The notes under the pieces were generated by a model. It saw nothing but the letters and a program-made list of their open reading frames with translations, had not been told where the DNA came from and did no database searches. Below, in pieces: positions 39,701-51,700 of a DNA stretch of 64,000 bases. The translations under genes were made by a program, and so were the position numbers. Every line of letters starts with the position of its first letter. The first letter of the stretch is position 1. Source of the stretch: Bugula neritina. Lineage: Eukaryota > Bryozoa > Gymnolaemata > Cheilostomatida > Bugulidae. The stretch is taken from the NCBI GenBank assembly GCA_964035545.1, contig OZ037767.1:26149628-26213627 (forward strand), read 5' to 3'.

Positions 39701-42700
39701 TCTACACTCCGTATAATATTCAATAACCAGAAAGAGATTTCTTTTCACCATGAGTTTATTTTCTTCAACAAAAAATGTCATAATAGAATATTACAGCTTT
39801 AAATTTTAACAGGATAAGAAGCTTGTTCAAAAATAAAAGGTAAGTCTACAATTTCCAGTTCTTTATTTAAAAAATTACTATATTTTTGATTAATGTAATT
39901 AAATATAAAAGCATCATTTGCGTATGTATCACAACAATCATTTATTAAAGATATAATGTGTTCTAGTGAGAAACCTCTGGCTAAATGCGTTAACACAAAA
40001 ATACAGTATTGTCCGCAAACTGTAGAAAATACAGATTGTAGCTGAGTGCTACTAAATTGCCAAGAGTCTACTGAATCAAATATAGCCGCAACCTCTGGCA
40101 TGTTGTAAAGACCACTTCCAAAAGAGTCAAAATAAACTCCTGTGTTATTTTCTGTCTTTAGAAACATCACCCAGTGCTCTCCCGGATGATTGTGAGGTTT
40201 AGTGTTTACAACTCCACAGCAAGGATAATCCGTCAAACTACTACTAGGTATTCTATCGACTGGAAATACACCGATGAAGTTCATCTTTTTCACCCACTCA
40301 TCGTTCTCAAGAATGGAATATATTTCTTTAGAATTCATCACGCGTAGAAATTTGTAAGTACCGCTCTATTCTTATCAATTTTTATACCAGAGTCAAATTC
40401 GGAATAGACAATCACATTAACGGGTGTGTCAAGAGCCTGAGAAAACTTTAGCTCTAATCTTATTGTTCCTCGCTTCATCAAATGAAAGCAAGTGCTCAAA
40501 TCTAGGTCAGGAGTTAAATCAAAGGCCATTAGACTGTAACCTTTCTCGTATTCCTCTCTATCTATATCTATTCCGCCATTGTTGAACACCTTTCCCGTTG
40601 ATTCCAAGAGCGTAAAATAGTTTCTTAGAGTATTATGATTTGTGTAGTCTGAAACCAATGCCTTCTGAGGTACTTGTTTCCCGTCAACGACTAGGTTTGT
40701 ATATTTTAAATGTTTGTGCTGAAAGTTGAAAGGATTCAAATTGTACGCGCCTTCGAATGCACCAGCGTTTACAATACCTATAACTATCCTCTTAGGCAGA
40801 ATACCGTGAAATAAATTTTCTTCGTTCCAAGACAATGAACCCAATGCGATATTGAATGACTTCATATCAACTCTTCTGATAGGATAAACGGCTGGCAATA
40901 GTTTCTTGTCTAAATTTTCAATGTGCTTTAATTGTATTCCGCTATTGATTTTAACTTTTCGTAGGAAAAAAGATGCGTTTAGGATTTTTAGTTTGCAAGT
41001 AGAGTTTTCACCAGCCATTAGCACTAAGCTGTTGTGATTCCTCACAAACTTTAATTTCATGTCTACTCCGTTTAAAATGAATCGTCTTTGAAAGAATATG
41101 TCAGCGTGCGGTCTAACAATTAACTGCACAGTTTTACTCTGCCCCGTAATTCGCCTTCTAGCTTCCAAGCCTTCATTATCACCACCAATGTGATCCATTT
41201 TTCCGGGTGTATCCTTTGAGTAGAGTGACATTGATAGTTGTGACTTTTTAGCTTCATCGGAGTAACTTAGTAAAGTTTCTATAAGAGCTCTGTAGTGGTA
41301 GAGATTAGAAGCGTTGGAAATAACTACATCATTTAGCATAATTTCTACTTGTTGAAATAATGTGTGACCCAAAAGGTTTATAGGAGCCGCATCACCTTGA
41401 GCATCGAGATCCGTACCGTCAGCTTTTGTTATTTTCACCTCTAATAATAGATAGCTTGAACTGAGGTCAAGGTAGTTGTTCGAATCACCAGAGATTGAGA
41501 ACTTTATAGGTCCCTCATCATTCAATGAGGTTGTGGGCATATGTTCTACGTGATATCCTTCTTCGATTGATGCTTGAGTAGGTAGTGTAGAAAATAAATC
41601 TAATTCGGGTTTGCCAGCGAGGCAGCTATGTTCCATTATGAAACTCATAGTATAGTATTCTATGAAAAGATATCGCGTTTAGTAACCCTACGTCTTTTCA
41701 CCTTTGAAGACTTGGAAGAAGTAACTCTGTTAGTCTGACGCTTCCTTTTTTTATTTCGATTTCTGTTGGTGACGTATGTAATACCTTTAGTAATAACCTC
41801 TCCAGCCGCGCTGTTGACGTTATCTTTAATTGACTCTCTGAATGGTTTACCGGATAAACTATCTCTGGCAATGTTTAGACCAGTATTTATTGCTGTCTTT
41901 CCTAAACTTTTTACACCTTGTTTTACAACAGGCAATGCTGCTTTGAGTATGTTACCAAATATGCTCCCTAAACCGTATCCTGTTTGATATTTTTCTCCTG
42001 AAAATATTGGAATCATTCCATTTCCTGATTGTTCATATAACTGTCTATAGCTATTTGATGCGGCATCACAATCGAATGGAATTATTCTCATATTAGGTTT
42101 ATAGGTTTAACTTTTCGAATATCTACCGTTACCACTGTACGTCCATGCGTGAATGGTACTCTTTCACCGTAATCCGTGTATATATAAATTGATACACTCG
42201 AAACATGCGTTTTATTTATTTTGCAGTACTGTACATTGTTAAAGTTAGTGGACTGCAACCTCCAATGACCATCCTCGACTCCTACAACTCTTAGTAGTTG
42301 AGCCTGAGTATCTCCAACAATACTAGATTCTGCTACATCTGTATACACCATCAGGTTAAATATTGTATGTAATCTTATTGGAGTATTGTACTTGACCAAA
42401 ATTGTACCATCGGTCATTGATTTTATCTCCATTTTTTCTTCCTGTACATTAAGTATTTTCTCAAGAGATGGTGAGTATGTGATGTCTATAGAGCAACCTC
42501 TAACATTTTCAGCAATGACATAAAAATTCTTATTGACATCGTTGTAATAGAAATTAAATTTTACTTTCAGATTTAAACACTGGTCATTTATTGCTTGATT
42601 AATAGATTGTATTAGCTTTTTATCTGATTTGTAGTAACCATCATCTAGATGCACTGTTTCTTCAGCTTCATTTACTTTTAAGGTTATGCTGCACTGTTTC

Positions 42701-45700
42701 ACATTGAACCATGATTTATAAAATTGTATCTCACTCAATCCGATCTCGTAAGAGCCATCCGTAAAATCTAAACTTTGAGGCAATTGAACTGTGTATACTG
42801 AAAGACTATTTTTTGGAAAATGCTTCAACGAAGCATTACTAGGTAAAACAACGCGCATCTTTGTAAGAGTGACAACATATAAGTTTATTATCTAATTCTT
42901 ATAGTTAAAAATTACATCTCTTTTATCAACATACGAGTCAAAACTTGGCGGATATCCAGCCCACCTTACAAGAAATTGTTTTTTACCATTTACAGTACGC
43001 TGACCAACAATCGACTCTATTTTATAGGTGTTGCTCTTGGTGTTTACTTTCTGCAATTCCGGTTCATACCATGTTCCTTCTAGCTGATCACCGCTGTCAT
43101 CCGCGAGAGAATACACTGGAGGATTAGTAGTGTGGATTTTCGCTATGGTAAAGATTTCTTCGCTCCAAGAAGGAAGGTATCCTTTTTTAAATACTGTACT
43201 ATATTTCGATATTCTAACGAGATCTCCAACATTGTATTTTAGTTTGTTAGTTTGACCACTCTGACTATCTGTGTATAGTCTATGCCAAATTTCTTCTTGA
43301 TTGTTAACTGTCACATCATTAGGTGTTGAGTTATGAGCCGAGTGTTTCGAGTTATTGTATGATGATATTAGATCATTGAGAATGTCAAGATATCTGTGAC
43401 TGTTTTGATGAGTAAAATATTTAAACAATTTAGCCTTTAGTGTTCTTTGCAGTCTTTCAACCATAGATGCTTTAATTTCTTGATTGTTGGATGAAAAGTG
43501 GTTTATGTTATATTCTTTCATTAATGCTTTAAATTGAGGGTTAAAGAATTCTTTGCCTCTATCTGATAAAATCATTTCTGGTGGAGTGTTGTTGTTTTCG
43601 TTTTCTATAATCTCCCTCATAGCTCTACTCACTTCTAAACCAGATTTAGTTTTGAGTGGTACACCGTAGGCTTTACGACTGAATGTGTCAATGCTTAATA
43701 GTATATACTTGAATCCATTATTTTCGGATGAAAACTGTTGGAGATCTGTTAAATCAATTTGCCACATGGCATTAATACCTGATACAATATACTTTCGTCT
43801 GGGAAAGTTTTTTCGCAAAGGTTTATGTAGGTTATAGCTGTCAGTTTTTTCAAGCCATCTATCAATTGCACCCTTGCTTACTTTGCCTTTTAATGATTTG
43901 TATAATTTTGCTTTACTACCAAATCCGGCTGGTTTAGAAATATTGAAATAGGTGTCTCGAATTAGTTTATCAGTATAGCTGGAGTCTGGATTTTGCTTTT
44001 TTCGTTTTCGCCTTGCCATCGTATGGATCCCACTCGCCTGATGACAATTTACTAGACTCTCTTCTACTTTTAGATTTCTCTTCGATAACGTTTTGATTAA
44101 TGAGTAGTTTGGGTACATTGTAATCAATTAATACTTGTCTAAATTCTTTCCACCCTTCCAATGTTTTACCTTTCAGTTGACTATTAACCGCAAGATTTAA
44201 TAGATCAGATAAATTGCTTCCGCGTAGTTGGTTGCCGTTAATAGTTACCTGCCCCGCATCATTTACAGAAACTTTACCATCTTTTTTCAGTATATCCCAA
44301 AGTTGACTCGCCTTTGTTTTAAATCTTTGAGGGATAGCTAGTAGTGGGTTATAAGATGTAAGACTTTCTGTTTCTTTTAGTTGTGGTTCACTATTCTTTG
44401 ATAAAGTAGGCAACCTTGTGCTAGATATTTTCTTATAAGTAGTAGTTTTTAACTCTTGATAATTAGTCAACGCGTTGTTATAAGCAGTTACTTTCTCATT
44501 TTCTGATAGCGTGTTGTCATTTAAGATTTCACTCATTAGCTTATCTACGGCAAATAGTTCTTTAGTAATCAAAGGTTTGTTTCTCTCGACTTGTTGATAA
44601 TCATTATTTTTGCTGACATCAGCATTTACAAATGAGTTGTGTTTTAGATCCGCGGCATCCACTAATAAGAATTTTCTAGCGCTTTGCGAATTCATCTTTT
44701 TCTAAAACCGCTGAATATTCCTTTCGCTAGTGGTGCTAGAACACTTCCTATTAGTGGTCCTAAAAGAGCCGAGAGAAACCCTCCTTTCTGTACCAGTGTT
44801 TTTTTAGTTTTCAGTGTACTCTTTTTATCAGCAATCTTTCTTAAAATATTTTTGTATTTACGTAAATTGTTTTCTTCAGTAGGTGACAATGACACCTTGC
44901 CTTTTAATACGTTGTAGCAAATATCTGAGAAACAGTTCAACAGTTCACTACCCGCTGCGTTGATGATTGCTTTACAGTTGTGTTTGTCACATTCAGCTAA
45001 ATAACTTAGAGTCTTGGCATGTTTTTTAATTCTAGCGGTCATGATTTATGTTAGCTTCAAGCTGCATTTCTTTGTAATGAAGTAGCGTTTCTGTTTGACA
45101 AATAGATATAGGTTTTCTCACCCGGAAATACACCTGTTCTAATGCGCAAATAGTCTTCTGTCTCTTGCCTGTAGTCTATAACCAAGTACCCAAAGGGGAC
45201 AGAAGTGGCGTCTCGAAACGCTTCAACAACAAAATTACTCTGGTTTTTAGGAAACATTTGTCTTGCCAAATAGGATATCTGGTTCACGTCTCTAGGGTTT
45301 TTAAATACAACAACATAAGAAGCGCTTCGAGACATTGTTCTCATGTGAGAGTTGTCTTGAAACAGATTCTGTGTTATAAATATTACGCTTATGTTGCGAT
45401 GGTGACTGTGCTTAGTAAATATGTTTTCAATATTCTGATCTATTTCACTCATTAAATCATCAAATATTATCAAGTTTTTTATATTTTTGTTTAATTCTTG
45501 TATATCGATAACACCTTGATGAAACTCAACGTTGTTGTATGAGCTAAACAGTGGCTGCCACTCACTATAACAATATATTATTTTTTCAGGTGGAGGTGAT
45601 ATCATTGTATGACTGTTGGTAATCAATTTCCTTACCCACTGAGTTTTACCAGCCCTTGAAGGACCAGCTACAATTGCTGAAAATGTATGGTAGAAAGGTA

Positions 45701-48700
45701 AGCTCATGATGTTAACTGTATATTCCGAGAGTTTATTCCCAAATAATTGTATCAAGTAATGTACAAAAATATTAATAGGCATAAAAAAGTATAAATAGAT
45801 TAAGGCAAGTTCAGGCATGTTTAGGCATGTTTAGGCATGTTTAGGCAAGTTTAGGCAAATATACACAATTATATACAAAATAAACTATTGTACATTGTTT
45901 TGTTTCTCGAGAGCTATTCCCAAGTTCCATTGGATCTGTTGAATAAAATATTTCACTGCGAAGTGTTCTCCAGCCTCGATATACATTTTGCAAATTTGCA
46001 CGCACAAGAAAAATATTGTTTCTAAGCGAATAGCTGAGATATTTGGATCAGTCAAATCTTTTGCCACTTTACAAAACTGAACGTAACCGTTAGTCTCGTA
46101 CATATCCTCGGCTAGTTCGACCAATTCATTTATTTCTTCCTCACTCCAATTTTGATGTTTATTGTACATGTCCAAAACGGTTTGCGTTATACAATAGTTA
46201 ACGTAATGTTGTCTACTCATTTTCGAAAGCTTGTACCATATATAATTATAAGCGTTTTTCTGTAATAGGTATAAATTTTCCATCGTAGAATATTGATTGA
46301 TGCGACCTATCAACCGGACAGTGAAATACCAATTAACTGAACGCGCTAACTGAACACAGTTTTTTTACAGTAAAGTAGGTTTGGTTGTCACGTGATCTTG
46401 TGACACAATTCTCTTTCCGTAAAAATAATTTAAAGCTTTTCGATTTTGAACGTACGTGAATATTTCTTCACCTTTTACTCGAAAACCCTTGTTCGTACCG
46501 TAAGCAATTTTCTGATTTATCAATACATCGAAGTAATCTTTTTCGGTATAGTTGTTGTGCAATTTACTGACACCTTTTGAACTGTATTTAGGTTCTTCCC
46601 CGAAACAATAGTAACATTTGGAGCAAAGCGCTACAACACCTCGGGAGACATTTTCGCAGTGAAACAACCCCAAAGATCTTTTGTGGAACTTGGCACTAGC
46701 TTTACAACAGTCTAATGGATTCCAGGTTTGCCCGTTAAACATACATTGAAAATATTGTGACTTGTGTTCATCGCAATATTCTCTACACATCCAACTAGTG
46801 TGTTCTTGTTCAAATTCATTTCTCATATCACTTTTGACCGCTAGGTACAAAGTTTTTTCACTTAGAGCTAAATACATTGAGTCAGTGTCCATTTGAATCA
46901 AAGCAAAACTGTCTAGAGATAGAAACTTTAACAAGAAATCGTAATAGAATTTCAACATGGCTAGCTTTGCATACTCTAATACTTGAAAGCCAATTTGTAC
47001 TGGTACATTGAGTCTAATCTTAGCTTTTCGTGATTCAATTTCAACTAGTTGAGAATCAATTTCTTGTAAGCTGTTAAATCTAGGATTGTTTACCAGTCTT
47101 GAGATGTTTGTCTCTTCAGCATCACAATATATGATATCAGTGTGACTCTCCAGGTTGACTAGTGTTCGGCCATACGCAGAGTTTCCTGAAATATAGCGAA
47201 GTGGATTATTTTGAAATATATTGAGTAATTATTCAATGCAAAAGTTATCGCTCTTGCTAGATGCTTAAGTGATTTGCATATTAATAACCATTGAATAAGT
47301 GCTATGTTTAAACATGTCAATATTTACTAAATACCTATTAGTTTGCATGAATCCGATATAATCTTCTTTGAGGAATCGAGGTCACCAGCTCTCCTAGCCT
47401 CCATTACCTTTTCACCAAACAGCTTGAAGCATTTTGATGGCTTGTATTGAATTACTTGATATACTTTTGTAACCACTAAGCCGTGTTGTAGGTACCATTG
47501 CAGTAGCGGGGTGGACAAAAGGATTTTGTTCCCGAAATAGCTACTGATTAAAGTACGTGATGGCTTTTTTAGTAAACCATTTCGTTCTGCAAATTGTTTC
47601 ATGTGTGGGCCTATGTCATCCCTTGATATCAGTACATTTTTTTGTATAGGTTGATATTCAGCAAATATTGTTTTCAAGTCTTCAGGTGTTTCTATATCAA
47701 CTTCAGCCATTCCAAACATTGAACCATTTTTGATTTCTTCTAGTATTTTGCTTTCTGATATTACGTATCTTGAATCAACAATGAAGTCCAGATTTGAGCA
47801 GAACTCACTGACATCACTGTTTTCCTTTTTCAAATTATCAAATTCACACTCCCAAGTATGGTAGACTCTGTAACCCAAATCTTGGAAATATTTCAGCGTA
47901 TTGTATGTGTCTATTTGATTTTGTAAATCTTTTTCTTTGTTATTAAACTTTCCATTTGGACAATAGTCGCATAGATGTCCGTGAAACCAGCATCCTGAGT
48001 AGTTGAACACTAGTTCACTACCATCACTCGCCAGAGCGTATCCATCGACTGGTATGTTTCGTCCACCTATTCGACATTCGGTGCTATTAAACTTGTGTTG
48101 AATTTTGACTCCGAGCAGCTTTGACATGTATTTTAGCCATACTGTAGCTTTTTCACCCGAATAGTAGCTTTTTTCTATTCTAAAGCTATTTTCTCTCCGC
48201 CTTCTTACAAAGGCTCCTGTGGGCATATCTTTCACTAGGCAACTCAAATATAAACTTGTCGCATCATACCCTACACATGTTTGCGTAGTTTTGGCTTGAT
48301 CACCAAAGTATTCAGGTTTAATCTTTGTTGCGCCAGCTTCTTGATACCTTGAGAACACAATTGATAAACCACCTCTAATGTTTGATTTGATAAGTTGGTG
48401 AATGTCTTTAAACTTATCACCAAACAGAAAGATTGGCGCTTCTGGGTCTTTTAATTGAAATAAATATTGAATCGCTAGTCCTGGTATAGATATAGCTGAC
48501 TTGAAATCAAGATTGCATGATTTGTAAAATTCATTTTGCTTTTCTAATGCTGGTATAAAGTGTCTGACATCTTCGTTATTGTAGTACTCTAGTAAGTCTT
48601 TTAATGTTTTCATTCCTTTCTGCACCCATATTTCTTTGCATTTTTCATACTCCTGAACGGATATGTTTTTACCTTTCAGTTTACTGTAAAACTCTTCATG

Positions 48701-51700
48701 AGCGGGGAACTCTGTTCTGTCTAGCACTTCCATAGATGTGAATATGTCATAAGGCCAGAAGAATTTTTCCCCTTCAACTCCCATAGCTTTTAGATAATCA
48801 GAGTACGAAAACCCTGGAGCAAGGAAATTGAGCACGTCTAGAAATCTTAATTTTTCCGTTTGAATACACATGTATTTGTTTCCTTTTTTAGCTGTAAACA
48901 AAACTTTTTGGTTTTGTTCTAATAGATACCGTAGCATATGTTGTCGAATCAATGGAATGTCATAGACAGCGCCGTTGAAAGACAAGATCATCAAGTCTTT
49001 CAAATAACAGTGGAGTTGACTTTCTAGTGATTCAAACTTTTTTTTGACATTGTTCACTGCTTTGTTATTACAACTAGCTTCAATTTCTTTCTTGATACAC
49101 TCGTCAGCTTTTTCACGTAGTTGTTTAAACACATCATTGTATCTAACAAGCAATCTCTGGTAGCATACTTCAGACAGCTTTGTAAGGAAATCCATCATTT
49201 TCACAACCAGCTCGTATTCATTTCCAGAATTCATGAAATTCACTGGTTGTGTATAGCCAGATACGTTTGAGCATAAACTTATACAAGCCAACTTGTGTTT
49301 GTTTTCATAGTGTATTGTATTTGTGTTTGCAGGTAAATCAATCGAAGACATCATCGTTTCGCAATCAAACACAGCAAAGTACGGATAATGTCGTCTATTT
49401 TCATCAACTGTGATGTGAACATCTTCAAGCTTTTCGAAAATAGATCGAGACGGAGTATACACCCCGTAGGGATACACAAGGTTTGTTTCACCAGCTGTAC
49501 ATACTGTGTTATGACTATTCAACGCTCTGACTGATTTCATTAGCTTGTTACAAAATGTACATTTGTATGACTTTGTGTAAAGAGAGATGTTTTTTATCCA
49601 ACTGAAATGTGATTCCTCTAGATGTAGGTTTAGTTTGTGTTTGTAATTGGTAGTGGCTCTGTACATAAGCTTTGCATTAGCTTCTTTCCCTGTATTGTAT
49701 TCCAAGGTGTACACATTAATAGAACAGTTCAGTATTCGCTCGGCAAATCTGAGGTCTGATAAAGGCACTCCTGTAAAATCTTGATTCAGTTTGTTCATAC
49801 CATTCAAGTACATTTCATAATAATGTTTCGTAGACTGTGTTAAAGTACTCTGCTGCCCCTTTGAGTAAGCTAGAGCTCTAAATAGACATAAGTTGTCTTC
49901 ATACAGTCTTCCAGTTGTATCAGTGCTAGCTGTTATAATTGCTTTGTTTTGTTTTGTTCTCTCAGATGGAGATATAGGGCATCCGATATTGTGATCTGGT
50001 ATAGGAAATACATACAATGTAATATTTGTTATTTTGTGAACACTCCACGAAGTGTTTGGCCTGTTTTGAGTTGCTTTCTCTATGAAATCTTTTTCTGTCA
50101 TTTCTTTCACAAGTTGATTGAAATCTTGTAAATTCTCTATTAGCTTTGGCGAGGCAAAAAGTTTATCAACACCCATGCTAGCATGAAAGTATCTCAACTT
50201 TTCCTCATTTTGATTCAAAAGGATAAAACCAATTGAAGCATTGCATTTGAATTTCAATGTTTGTTCATGAAATATTAATTTCACTTCTTTATTGTTTAAA
50301 GTTGAAATAATGTCATTGTCTTTTATCAATCGATTGTAGACACTACAATATTTCCCTTTTCTGTTGTACGTTCTTATAGCTGACCAGTTTTTTCTCAATA
50401 GAGCATTTGTTTCCTCTTCGTAAATGCCTTTGTACTGATAGCGTTCAATATCATCACTGAATGTGGTTTGAGGCTTTTTGTTTGACCTTCTCTCTGCTCC
50501 GTTTGAGTTTGTATTCTAAAATTTACCAAGATTACCATTGATTAGTTAGCTTTGAGTTTGTTGTAATAGTATATGTAGTATGATCATATTCATATCGTAT
50601 CGTATCACTCAGTAGATAAATTACCGTGTTATGACATCGGTGATTTGTTTTCCACGGTGCATACAACCGTTTACATTGATCACATCTTTTTTTGTGGATA
50701 CTTTGGTGCCTGCTCAAACTTTGCCTGTGGTTATAACTTTTTCCACATATGTGGCACTTGAATTTCTCTAAAACATTGAAGTATAAATTATTCTTTTAAC
50801 CACCTTGATAGAGATGCAAGGATCAAAGAAAATTACTTCAAATAGAGATATTGTTTATTAATATGTAAATAGATACACTCATAAATGTATATACTTGACA
50901 TATAGTGGCATTATCAGATAGAATTGTCAGGTTTACTACACTCTTCATCAGAGCCAGAAGAACAGTGTTTTAAACTTTTTCATCGAGTATATATTAAGAT
51001 ATATTGAAATAAATTGAAATAGATTGAAGTATATAGATATTGTATATTAACAACTCGCTTTTATACATTTTGTGTTTAATAGTGGCAGAGATAGTATTGA
51101 ATTTCTTTTCATCGAGTATATATTGAGATAGATTGAAGTATATAGATATTGTATATTAACAACTCGCTTTTATACATTTTGTGTATAATAGTGGCAGAGA
51201 TAGTATTGAGTTTCTTTTCATCGAGTATATATTGAAATAGATTGAAGTATATAGATATTGTATATTAACAACTCGCTTTTATACATTTTGTGTTTAATAG
51301 TGGCAGAGATAGTATTGAGTTTCTTTTCATCGAGTATATATTGAAATAGATTGAAGTATATAGATATTGTATATTAACAACTCGCTTTTATACATTTTGT
51401 GTTTAATAGTGGCAGAGATAGTATTGAATTTCTTTTCATCGAGTATATATTGAGATAGATTGTAATATATAGATGTTGTATATTAACAACTCGCTTTTAT
51501 ACATTTTGGGTTTAATAGTGGCAGAGATAGTATTGAATTTCTTTTCATCGAGTATATATTGAGATAGATTGAAGTATATAGATATTGTATATTAACAACT
51601 CGCTTTTATACATTTTGGGTTTAATAGTGGCAGAGATAGTATTGAATTTCTTTTCATTGAGTATATATTGAGATAGATTGAAGTATATAGATATTGTATA

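Noticed and set aside
45165-45455. 96-residue plus-strand frame within the ATPase gene
   Set aside because: It is the shadow of the packaging ATPase on the opposite strand.
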